This document shows, piece by piece, positions 1 to 6,031 of a stretch of DNA of 16,475 bases (positions are counted from its first letter, which is position 1; each line of letters opens with the position of its first letter). Position numbers and translations under genes: made by a program. The notes under the pieces were generated by a model. That model did not search any database. It was not told where the DNA came from and saw nothing but the letters and a program-made list of their open reading frames with translations. This stretch comes from an uncultured Porphyromonadaceae bacterium (GTDB lineage Bacteria; Bacteroidota; Bacteroidia; Bacteroidales; Muribaculaceae), in contig UQKE01000051.1 of the NCBI GenBank assembly GCA_900541555.1, positions 1 to 16,475 of the forward strand, read 5' to 3'.

Positions 1-395
1 CGGTCAACCCCTTCGGCTCTATCGAGCCACTTCCCCTATATCGCCATTGGCATGGCGACACAGAGGAAGACATTGTCGGTAGCAGTTGATGGTTTATGGT
101 TTAGGGTTGAGAATTTATGGTTGAGTTGCACATAACCGTGCGTTTTCCAGTTTCTCATCCCTCAACCCTCAACTAAATAAAGCCGCTTCGCGGCTGACGG
201 TCAACCCCTTCGGCTCTATCGAGCCACTTCCCCTATATCGCCATTGGCATGGCGACACAGAGGAAGACATTGTCGGTAGCAGTTGATGGTTTATGGTTTA
301 GGGTTGAGAATTTATGGTTGAGTTGCACATAACCGTGCGTTTTCCAGTTTCTCATCCCTCAACCCTCAACTAAATAAAGCCGCTTCGCGGCTGAC
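1..395 (+). repeat. 197-bp tandem duplication of a structured intergenic repeat
   Basis: Two essentially identical 197-bp units lie head to tail (about 1-197 and 198-394). Each unit contains, in order: a short hairpin GGCTC-TATC-GAGCC; a block CTTCCCCTAT...AGAGGAAGACATTG whose interior is the hairpin TCGCCAT-TGGC-ATGGCGA (41-58 in the first unit); an AT-rich stretch in which AGGGTTGAG (103-111) is repeated inverted as CTCAACCCT (161-169); and a closing hairpin AGCCGC-TTC-GCGGCT (181-195). The window begins inside the element, so more copies may lie to the left. No credible coding frame is present. The function is unknown. The near identity of the two units suggests a recent duplication. Confidence 0.85.
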
Positions 396-475
396 AGGCG
401 AACCCCTTCGGCTCGCAGGCTCGCCACTTCCCCTATATCGTCGGCGGCGCGGCGACACAGGGGGAGACATTATGT
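396..475 (+). repeat. Diverged third copy of the structured intergenic repeat
   Basis: This follows directly after the tandem pair. It keeps AACCCCTTCGGCTC, the CTTCCCCTAT block (427-436) and an ACAGGGGGAGACATT end, but the inner stem is different: CGTCG pairs with CGGCG through one G-T wobble. The AT-rich TTGAGGG part of the full unit is missing. It is therefore a partial, independently diverged copy and not a third tandem unit. Confidence 0.7.
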
Positions 476-491
476 GTTCGCTTTTCTGCTA

Positions 492-613
492 ACTGTGAAG
501 CGCGGCATTATCCATGGGAACATGAAGACATTGCTACGTTTCCGCTCTCTCGACTATGAAGCGCAGCATCGACCATAGAGCAACATTGCCGGTAGCGGCT
601 GGTGTTTAGAGTG
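492..613 (+). repeat. Imperfect 61-bp tandem repeat
   Basis: ACTGTGAAGCGCGGCAT at 492 recurs as ACTATGAAGCGCAGCAT at 553. Both are followed by a CCATGG or CCATAG stretch and by ACATTGCTACG or ACATTGCCGGTAGCG. The offset is 61 bp. The ACATTG(C)TAC wording also occurs next to the structured repeats elsewhere in the window, so this probably belongs to the same intergenic repeat complex. No gene is apparent here. Confidence 0.5.
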
Positions 614-625
614 TCATTTTTATGC

Positions 626-646
626 AAAATAATCCTGACGGATTAT
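626..646 (-). terminator. Possible intrinsic terminator downstream of the SUMF1-domain gene
   Basis: On the minus strand, ATAATCC-GTCA-GGATTAT forms a perfect 7-bp stem with a 4-base loop, followed by TTTTGC. It lies about 150 bp past the stop of the minus-strand gene ending at 799, with one repeat element in between. The stem is AT-rich and the T run is short, so it is only a plausible terminator. Confidence 0.35.
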
Positions 647-649
647 GTT

Positions 650-711
650 GGCACCCCTACCCGCGCCGGAGCGCAGTCTCCCCTATGCTTCGCAAACAGA
701 GGTGGACATTG
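650..711 (+). repeat. Copy of the structured intergenic repeat
   Basis: CACCCCTAC is followed by a first hairpin GCGC-CGGA-GCGC (663-674), then CTCCCCTA, a small inner hairpin TGC-TTC-GCA, and ACAGAGGTGGACATTG. The order matches the copies at 1-475 although the hairpin sequences are different. The copy lies between the end of the SUMF1-domain gene and its putative terminator. Confidence 0.6.
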
Positions 712-798
712 TTGTGTTTCGGGAATCAACTATGAGGCGGTTTGTCGATGTCGGTGCATTTGTTTTTGAGGCATGGAATCTATCTTTTTGCACTGCAA

Positions 799-1822
799 TT
801 ATTCCGCCGACAATGCAAGCCGCAAACCGAAGTTGAAATACTCAAAATACACAGGAGAAATACTGCATCTATTCTTAATGCGGAAAAAATCCTTATAGCT
901 AAGGGTTGCATCACCACCTCTATGCACGTAATCCGTACCGCTGCGCGGTCCTGTCGGATTCGTTTGTGGCGTGGTTGGATAAGGAGCATACCAATTGGAA
1001 ACCCATACTGTTGCATTGCCGCTCATGTCGTAGAGGTAGAGTTCGTTGGGCTTCTTTGTGGCGACGGGATGATAATGGCCGCCACTATTTTCGTAGTACC
1101 ATGCCACTTCGTTTAAGTCGTTGCTTCCGGCATAGATATAGCCTCGGCTTCGATTCCCGCCCATGGCGGCGTATTCCCATTCGGCTTCCGTGGGCATTCG
1201 GAATTTCAGCCCTGTCAATTCGTTTAGGCGGTTGATAAATGTTTGCCATTCATCCCATTTGGCATCCATGGGCTTGTTGTCGCCACGATTCTCATATCTC
1301 ATCGATGGTAAATTTCCCATGACGGCTTTCCATAAGGCTTGCGTCACTTCGGTTTGCCCGATGTAGTAATCGCTCAGCGTCACTTGGTGCTCGGCTGTAT
1401 CAGTATCACTATCGGAATTGTCGCCCATGATGAATGTGCCGCCTTCCACCAAAATCATGGTGAACGATACGCCGTTTGCAGTGAAAGTCCGACCATATTT
1501 ATCCATAAATTCTTGCTTTGCAGCTTCGGCTTGCCGAACTTTTTCCAATTTCCGGTGGCGTTCGGCTTCTTCGCGTTCTCGGATTGCGTTGTCGCAAGCG
1601 GAGATTCGGGCGGCGATGTTGTTTTGCTTGGGCTTGTCGGGGCAGGCGGATGCTGCCGCATAGTGCCGGCGGGCTTCGGCGTAGCGTCCTTGCCGATAGA
1701 GTTGCTCGGCTTTATTGTAATTCGTTGTGTAGCATCGGGTTTGCGCAATGATTTCTACCCCCCCCCATACTGATAATCAGTGAGATAGATAAAATGGAGA
1801 TTGCTTTGGATAAAGTGTTCAT
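799..1822 (-). CDS. Secreted TPR + SUMF1/FGE-fold protein, interrupted at a G9 tract (candidate phase-variable gene, OFF)
   Basis: Starting at ATG 1822, the frame encodes MNTLSKAISILSISLIISM, a signal-peptide-like start. It then enters a run of nine G (plus-strand C 1758-1766) and, as read, stops at 1714-1712 after 36 codons. Removing one G restores a continuous frame to the stop at 799, giving 340 aa. That product has a signal peptide ending near IIAQT, a TPR-like helix pair at about 34-67 (YNKAEQLYRQGRYAEARRHY), a charged linker, and a SUMF1/FGE-sulfatase domain from about 122 to the end (LVEGGTFIMG, RMPTEAEWEYAA, YDMSGN, FGLRLA). The start is supported by a promoter with consensus spacing 25 bp upstream. 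The two catalytic cysteines of true formylglycine-generating enzymes align with Leu307 and Phe312, so enzyme activity is unlikely. A binding or structural role at the cell envelope is the better guess. Without the frameshift reading, only a 249-aa frame from TTG 1548 would be called. Confidence 0.8.
1758..1766 (-). repeat. Homopolymeric G9 tract (C9 on plus strand) at a frameshift
   Basis: Nine consecutive C on the plus strand lie just after the signal-peptide codons of the SUMF1-domain gene. Eight G keeps the gene open, nine gives a 36-aa peptide, and ten gives an immediate TAG after ATG-GGG-GGG-GGG. Poly-G tracts inside the 5' end of surface-protein genes are a classic site of slipped-strand phase variation. 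A homopolymer sequencing error would look the same. Confidence 0.75.
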
Positions 1823-1847
1823 TGAGATGGATGTTAAGTCAGTTTTG

Positions 1848-1878
1848 CAAAAATAAACAAAAACTTGCGACATGCAAA
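1848..1878 (-). promoter_or_regulatory. Bacteroidales-type promoter for the SUMF1-domain gene
   Basis: On the minus strand, TTTG (plus 1875-1878) is followed by a 19-bp spacer and then TATTTTTG (plus 1848-1855). This matches the Bacteroides TTTG-N19-21-TAnnTTTG consensus exactly. The -7 box lies 25 bp before ATG 1822, which supports that ATG as the true start. Confidence 0.7.
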
Positions 1879-2061
1879 AAATGTGGCTGCCAAAATATGG
1901 CTTGTTTTGAACGGCTTTTCTGTTTTGCTCCGACTCGCGGAAATATTGCTATGTGGCTAATGGCGGAAATGTATTTGTCAAAGGTTGGAATGTAGCAATG
2001 TTCGAAATGGTTGAGGGTTGAGAGTTTATGGTTGAGAGGTCGGCGAAGTTGGCAACCGCGT
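1879..2061. other. Non-coding stretch, no gene recognised
   Basis: No convincing coding sequence lies between the promoter of the SUMF1-domain gene and the next repeat. The stretch contains GTAGCAATGTTC (near 1991), the inverse of the ACATTGCTAC motif that accompanies the repeats, and TTGAGGGTTGAGAG followed by TTTATGGTTGAGAG (about 2011-2040), which resembles the AT-rich arm of the 197-bp unit. It therefore looks like degraded repeat material. Confidence 0.5.
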
Positions 2062-2124
2062 AATGTCCTCCTCTGCCGCGCGGAGCGCGGATAGGGGAGG
2101 TGCCGCAGGCGGAGGGGTTCGGAT
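2062..2124 (-). repeat. Inverted copy of the structured intergenic repeat
   Basis: Read on the minus strand this is AACCCCT, a hairpin CCGC-CT-GCGG, CACCTCCCCTAT, a perfect inner hairpin CCGCGC-TCC-GCGCGG (plus about 2076-2090), then CAGAGGAGGACATT. The outline is the same as in the plus-strand copies, with a new but still self-complementary inner stem. It faces the copy that starts near 2160. Confidence 0.7.
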
Positions 2125-2154
2125 AGAATCAACATTGCAACTTTGTCAAACTTG

Positions 2155-2282
2155 CAGAAAAGCCGCTTTGCGGCTGACGGTCAACCCCTTCGGCTCGCAG
2201 GCTCGCCACTTCCCCTATATCGCGCTGACGCGGCGACACAGGGGAAGACATTGCCGGTAGCGGTTGAGGTTGAGGGTTGTGA
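2155..2282 (+). repeat. Copy of the structured intergenic repeat
   Basis: It begins with the hairpin AGCCGC-TTT-GCGGCT (2161-2175), then GACGGTCAACCCCTTCGGCTC, CTTCCCCT (2209-2216), an inner hairpin CGCG-CTGA-CGCG (2221-2232), and AGGGGAAG (2240-2247). The last pairs perfectly with CTTCCCCT. It ends in ACATTGCCGGTAGCGG and a TTGAGG-rich stretch. The rest of this gap (2283-2400) is AT-rich and shows no gene. Confidence 0.75.
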
Positions 2283-2404
2283 GCTGGGTTGTGTAATGCC
2301 ACAATAAACCTTAATCATTAACCTTTTAGCGCTTGATTTTTAAATCTTCTGCTTTGTTGTCTGTTTTCTTATGCATTCTTGCAGAAAATAAATTGCATTT
2401 GACT

Positions 2405-2435
2405 CTTGAAAAATGGTGCAAAATTCGTATATTCG
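2405..2435 (+). promoter_or_regulatory. Probable promoter of the DUF2461 gene
   Basis: CTTG (2405-2408), a 19-bp spacer and TATATTCG (2428-2435) approximate the Bacteroidales TTTG-N19-TAnnTTTG promoter with one mismatch in each box. The -7 box lies 21 bp before ATG 2457. This argues against a longer TTG start at 2406, which would overlap the promoter. Confidence 0.45.
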
Positions 2436-2456
2436 CCTTTGAAAAATCTAATTGCT

Positions 2457-3131
2457 ATGACCGGAATAAGCAGAATGCTTGCATTCATCAATGAGTTGAA
2501 AATAAACAACAATCGACCGTGGTTTGCAGCACATAAAGGCGAATACGACGCGATACGGAAAGCCTGTATCGCGGAGATAGAAACATTGTTGACTTTGTTG
2601 TCGCGCATCGATTCCAATCTTGTCAACGTTACGCCTGAGGAATGCATTTACAGGATTTATCGCGACATACGATTCTCTCCGGACAAATCGCCATTCAAGA
2701 CCCATTTCGGCATCGTCTTGGCAAAAGGCGGGCGGAAAAGCAAAGAAGCGGGTTATTATTTGCACATAGAACCGGAAGAATGCGCGCTTTATGGCGGCGT
2801 ATGGTTTCCCGAACAGCCGGTTCTTAAATTTTTGCGACGTAACATCTACGACAATATGGATGAATTTTTGGAGATTCTGAATGAACCGGTGTTCAAGAAG
2901 AATTATCCTGCTCTTGTCGGCGATTCGTTGAAAACCCTTCCGCAAGGTTATCCGAAAGATTGCGAGCATGGCGATATCATCAAGATGAAAGAGTTTTTAG
3001 TGATGAAGCGTTATAAAGAAAACCTTTTTGAGCAAGACGGATGGCAAAAGAAGGTGGCAGGCGATGTCCGTGTGATGAAGCCTTTTGTCGACTTCTTGAA
3101 CTATGCTTTTGAAGAGTGGCGAATGGTGTGA
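2457..3131 (+). CDS. DUF2461 (TIGR02453) family protein
   Basis: The 224-aa product begins MTGISRMLAFINELKINNNR. It carries the family hallmark block YRIYRDIRFSPDKSPFKTHF followed by GIVLAKGG and GYYLHIEP. The family is widespread in Bacteroidota and other bacteria, and its biochemical role is not established. No signal peptide or membrane segment is visible, so the protein is probably cytoplasmic. ATG 2457 was chosen over the upstream in-frame TTG 2406 because the alignable family sequence starts there and a promoter-like sequence covers the extra codons. It stands alone on the plus strand, 152 bp before the oxidoreductase operon, with a possible weak terminator in between. Confidence 0.85.
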   Translation: MTGISRMLAFINELKINNNRPWFAAHKGEYDAIRKACIAEIETLLTLLSRIDSNLVNVTPEECIYRIYRDIRFSPDKSPFKTHFGIVLAKGGRKSKEAGYYLHIEPEECALYGGVWFPEQPVLKFLRRNIYDNMDEFLEILNEPVFKKNYPALVGDSLKTLPQGYPKDCEHGDIIKMKEFLVMKRYKENLFEQDGWQKKVAGDVRVMKPFVDFLNYAFEEWRMV

Positions 3132-3145
3132 ATTTGTCAAGTTGC

Positions 3146-3173
3146 AGTATAACAGTGTTGTACTCGTCTTTTT
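3146..3173 (+). terminator. Weak intrinsic terminator candidate after the DUF2461 gene
   Basis: AGTATAA and TTGTACT form a 7-bp stem with one G-T wobble around the loop CAGTG, followed by CGTC and five T. It starts 14 bp after the stop codon. The stem is weak and the T run is offset, so confidence is low. Confidence 0.3.
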
Positions 3174-3243
3174 GCACAAAAATAGCGCTTGTGTGCCGAA
3201 CTTTAAATAGTCGTAAAAACGAAAAATGAAGAAGAATTTGCTA

Positions 3244-3251
3244 TAAATTTG
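3244..3251 (+). promoter_or_regulatory. -7 element of the oxidoreductase operon
   Basis: TAAATTTG matches the Bacteroidales TAnnTTTG -7 box and lies 32 bp before the ATG of the ferredoxin subunit gene. No good TTTG -33 box is present at 19-21 bp upstream, where the sequence is A-rich. Confidence 0.5.
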
Positions 3252-3283
3252 CAATAACGATTAACAAACAAATACGAAATACT

Positions 3284-3514
3284 ATGGCGAAAATCAGAGG
3301 CGCGGTTACAGTGAACGTGGAGCGATGCAAAGGATGCGGCGTGTGTATCGCGGCGTGTCCGACGCAAACTTTGTCGCTGCAACCAAAAGAAGTGAACAAC
3401 AGGGGCTACCATTTTGCCTATATGTCGAATCCGGAAGCGTGCATTGGCTGTTCGAGCTGTGCGCTTGTTTGTCCGGACGCTTGCATAGAGGTATATAGAG
3501 CTCGGGAAAATTAA
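3284..3514 (+). CDS. 2-oxoacid:ferredoxin oxidoreductase, delta (ferredoxin) subunit (VorD/KorD type)
   Basis: This 76-aa protein has two complete 4Fe-4S motifs, CKGCGVCIAACP (residues 15-26) and CIGCSSCALVCP, and is otherwise typical of the small electron-transfer subunit of four-subunit 2-oxoacid:ferredoxin oxidoreductases. It would pass electrons from the TPP centre of the enzyme to external ferredoxin in the cytoplasm. It is the first gene of the delta-alpha-beta-gamma operon and is separated from the alpha gene by 24 bp. The operon context is what distinguishes it from a free bacterial ferredoxin. Confidence 0.9.
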   Translation: MAKIRGAVTVNVERCKGCGVCIAACPTQTLSLQPKEVNNRGYHFAYMSNPEACIGCSSCALVCPDACIEVYRAREN

Positions 3515-3538
3515 TCAGAAATTTAAAGAAGCGTTCTT

Positions 3539-4624
3539 ATGGAAAAAGAAATACGGTTGATGAAAGGCAATGAAGCTCTGGCGATGGCAGCCATCCGCTA
3601 CGGGGCCGATGCCTATTTCGGTTATCCGATTACACCCCAGTCGGAGGTGTTGGAAACGTTGATGTCGGAGCAGCCATGGGAAACGACGGGCATGGTCGTT
3701 TTGCAGGCGGAAAGCGAGGTGGCATCGATAAATATGGTTTATGGCGCGGCAGCGGCCGGCAAAGTGGTGCTTACTTCTTCGTCGAGTCCCGGCATCAGCT
3801 TGATGGCAGAAGGACTTTCCTACATTGCAGCGAGCGAATTGCCGGCATTGGTGATCAATGTGCAGCGCGGCGGGCCGGGATTGGGCACGATCCAACCGTC
3901 GCAAGCAGATTATTTCCAAGCTACAAAAGGTGGCGGACACGGCGATTATCATTTTATTGTGCTTGCTCCGTCGTCGGTGCAAGAAATGTGTGATTTCGTC
4001 GGCCTTGGTTGGGATTTGGCGTTTAAGTATCGTACGCCGGCAATGATCCTTGCCGACGGCGTTGTGGGGCAGATGATGGAAAAAGTGACGCTTCCGCCGC
4101 AACGTCGGCGATTGACCGACGACGAGGTGCGGGCTCGCTGTCCGTGGGCGGCTACGGGTCGCACGCCCGGGCGCGAACGCAACGTCATCACTTCGCTTGA
4201 ACTGGATTCGGCGAAAATGGAAGTGAACAACGAGCGTTTTCAAGCCACTTATCGCCGTATAGAGGCGAACGAAGTGCGGTTTGAGACTTATGCCACCGAC
4301 GATTGCGATTATTTGATCGTGGCGTTCGGCTCGATTGCGCGCATTAGCCGCAAGGCTGTGGAAATGGCGCGAAAAGACGGCGTAAAGATTGGCGTTTTGC
4401 GTCCGATTACGTTGTGGCCGTTCCCTTATGAAGAAGTCAAAAATCTGGCGCAACGTGTGAAAGGCATTCTCGTGCCGGAATTGAATGCAGGGCAAATGAT
4501 TGAAGACGTGCGTCTTGCCGTAGACGGCGCTGTCCGCACGGAGCATTTCGGCCGGCTTGGCGGCATCGTGCCTACTCCCGATGAGATTTTGAATGCGTTC
4601 TATGAAAAGATTTACGAAAAATAA
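3539..4624 (+). CDS. vorB: 2-oxoacid:ferredoxin oxidoreductase, alpha subunit (VorB type)
   Basis: The 361-aa product begins with the pyrimidine-binding domain signature GYPITPQSEVLE. It continues through EVASINMVYGAAAAG, TSSSSPGISLMAEG and QRGGPGLGTIQPSQADYFQA, followed by a second domain (about 250-361) ending VPELNAGQMIEDVR. This is the alpha chain of enzymes that oxidatively decarboxylate 2-oxoacids to acyl-CoA with ferredoxin as acceptor. The overall sequence resembles the VorB group (3-methyl-2-oxobutanoate, from valine). 2-oxoglutarate (KorA) use cannot be excluded from sequence alone. The beta gene follows after 12 bp. The start is preceded by AAGCGTTCTT, which is repeated before the beta gene. 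Confidence 0.9.
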   Translation: MEKEIRLMKGNEALAMAAIRYGADAYFGYPITPQSEVLETLMSEQPWETTGMVVLQAESEVASINMVYGAAAAGKVVLTSSSSPGISLMAEGLSYIAASELPALVINVQRGGPGLGTIQPSQADYFQATKGGGHGDYHFIVLAPSSVQEMCDFVGLGWDLAFKYRTPAMILADGVVGQMMEKVTLPPQRRRLTDDEVRARCPWAATGRTPGRERNVITSLELDSAKMEVNNERFQATYRRIEANEVRFETYATDDCDYLIVAFGSIARISRKAVEMARKDGVKIGVLRPITLWPFPYEEVKNLAQRVKGILVPELNAGQMIEDVRLAVDGAVRTEHFGRLGGIVPTPDEILNAFYEKIYEK

Positions 4625-4636
4625 AAAAGCGTTCCT

Positions 4637-5398
4637 ATGGATATCAATGATATAATCAAACCGGAAAATCAGGTTTACAAAAAACCGTCGTTGATGAACG
4701 ACAACCACATGCACTATTGCCCCGGATGCAGTCATGGAGTGGTGCATAAATTGGTGGCGGAATTGATAGAAGAAATGGGATTGGCAGACCGTTCGGTGGG
4801 TGTTGCGCCGGTTGGTTGTGCCGTGTTTGCCTACAACTATATAGACATCGATTGGATCGAAGCAGCCCATGGGCGCGCTCCGGCAATTGCAACGGCAGTG
4901 AGCCGGTTGTATCCGAAGAATTTGGTGTTTACCTATCAAGGCGATGGCGATTTGGCTGCCATCGGAACTTGCGAAACGATTCATGCTGCCAACCGTGGTG
5001 AAAACATCACGATCATTTTCATCAACAATGCCATTTACGGCATGACGGGCGGGCAAATGGCTCCGACCACCTTGCTTGGCATGAAAACATCGACCACGCC
5101 TTACGGACGGCGTGTGGACTTGAACGGTTATCCGTTGAAAATAGGCGATTTGCTTGCGCAGCTGGACGGTACATGCTATGTGACGCGGCAAAGCGTGCAT
5201 ACGGCTGCCGCAGTGCGTAAAGCGAAAGCTGCTTTGAAGAAAGCATTCCAAAACACGTTGGACAAACGAGGCACTTCGGTGGTTGAAATCGTGAGCACTT
5301 GCAACTCCGGTTGGAAATTGTCGCCGGTGGAAGCCAACAAGTGGATGGAAGAGCATATGTTTGAAAAATACCCGATGGGCGATTTAAAAAATGTATAA
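4637..5398 (+). CDS. 2-oxoacid:ferredoxin oxidoreductase, beta subunit (TPP-binding; VorA/KorB type)
   Basis: This 253-aa subunit carries the TPP- and Mg-binding signature GDGDLAAIG followed by NNAIYGMTGGQMAPTT, and the early CPGCSHG motif of the family. It supplies the thiamine diphosphate active site that forms the complex with the alpha chain. The length is usual for the family. It ends three bases before the ATG of the gamma gene, so the two are almost certainly co-translated. Substrate choice among branched-chain 2-oxoacids and 2-oxoglutarate is uncertain. Confidence 0.9.
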   Translation: MDINDIIKPENQVYKKPSLMNDNHMHYCPGCSHGVVHKLVAELIEEMGLADRSVGVAPVGCAVFAYNYIDIDWIEAAHGRAPAIATAVSRLYPKNLVFTYQGDGDLAAIGTCETIHAANRGENITIIFINNAIYGMTGGQMAPTTLLGMKTSTTPYGRRVDLNGYPLKIGDLLAQLDGTCYVTRQSVHTAAAVRKAKAALKKAFQNTLDKRGTSVVEIVSTCNSGWKLSPVEANKWMEEHMFEKYPMGDLKNV

Positions 5399-5401
5399 GT
5401 T

Positions 5402-5941
5402 ATGAAGGAAGAAATCATTATAGCCGGATTCGGCGGGCAAGGCGTGCTCTCAATGGGTAAGATATTGGCTTATTCAGGATTGATGGAGGACAAGGAGGTG
5501 ACATGGATGCCGGCTTATGGCCCTGAACAACGGGGAGGAACGGCAAATGTGACGGTGATCATCAGCGACGATCCGATTAGTTCGCCAATTCTGAATCAAT
5601 ACGATGTGGCAGTGGTGTTGAACCAACAGAGCCTTGACAAATTTGAGAGCAAGGTGAAGCCCGGTGGCATTTTGATATACGATAATTATGGAATCCATCG
5701 TGCTCCGGAACGCACGGACATTCGTGTGTATAACGTGGAGGCCATGGAAGCCTCGTTCGACATGCAGAATGCCAAAACCTATAATATGATTGTGTTGGGC
5801 GCATTGTTGAAAGTGTGCCCGATGGTCAAAATGGAAAGCGTATTGGCAGGGCTTCGCAAGTCGTTGCCGGAACGGCATCATAAGCTTATCCCGATGAATG
5901 AAGAAGCAATACGCAAGGGAATGGCCTTGATCAAGGAGTAG
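5402..5941 (+). CDS. 2-oxoacid:ferredoxin oxidoreductase, gamma subunit (VorC/KorC type)
   Basis: The 179-aa product opens with the gamma-subunit signature IIIAGFGGQGVLSMGKIL, then YGPEQRGGTANVTVI and the VLNQQSLDKF region. These are typical of the gamma chain (POR_C domain), which is thought to contribute CoA binding in the complex. It is the last gene of the operon. A strong hairpin terminator begins 22 bp after the stop codon. Confidence 0.9.
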   Translation: MKEEIIIAGFGGQGVLSMGKILAYSGLMEDKEVTWMPAYGPEQRGGTANVTVIISDDPISSPILNQYDVAVVLNQQSLDKFESKVKPGGILIYDNYGIHRAPERTDIRVYNVEAMEASFDMQNAKTYNMIVLGALLKVCPMVKMESVLAGLRKSLPERHHKLIPMNEEAIRKGMALIKE

Positions 5942-5962
5942 CACCCTTCCGCGTGGAGATAG

Positions 5963-6012
5963 CAACGGAGCGCAAGGCTATTTAGGCATAGGTCTTGCGC
6001 TCCGTTGTTTTT
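5963..6012 (+). terminator. Strong intrinsic terminator of the oxidoreductase operon
   Basis: CAACGGAGCGCAAG (5963-5976) pairs perfectly over 14 bp with CTTGCGCTCCGTTG (5994-6007) across a 17-base loop and is followed by TTTTT. It lies between the convergent gamma-subunit and TlpA genes. No T run follows on the minus strand, so it acts mainly on plus-strand transcription. Confidence 0.9.
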
Positions 6013-6031
6013 GTCTTGTTTGGTTGCTTGG

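Noticed and set aside
1..475. CRISPR array suggested by tandem repeats on the left
   Set aside because: The units are 197 bp and nearly identical throughout. There are no short repeats separated by unique spacers and no cas genes.
645..836. A short plus-strand frame (63 codons) across the repeat at 650-711
   Set aside because: It consists of repeat sequence followed by the antisense of the SUMF1-domain gene's 3' end. There is no start context or family resemblance.
1455..1748. A 97-codon minus-strand frame overlapping the 5' part of the SUMF1-domain gene
   Set aside because: It is an alternative frame of the TPR-like region. The other frame carries the TPR and SUMF1 sequence.
799..1822. Functional formylglycine-generating sulfatase activator
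   Set aside because: Both catalytic cysteine positions are replaced, no sulfatase gene is nearby, and the gene is out of frame as sequenced.
1839..2135. A 98-codon minus-strand frame upstream of the SUMF1-domain gene
   Set aside because: It covers the predicted promoter and repeat sequence, and its translation has repeat-derived Arg-rich composition. It is not a credible protein.
3515..5356. A 613-codon open frame on the minus strand across the alpha and beta oxidoreductase genes
   Set aside because: It is antisense to two clearly conserved genes and has a low-complexity His/Arg/Phe-rich composition. It has no recognisable domain. It arises from codon bias of the sense genes.
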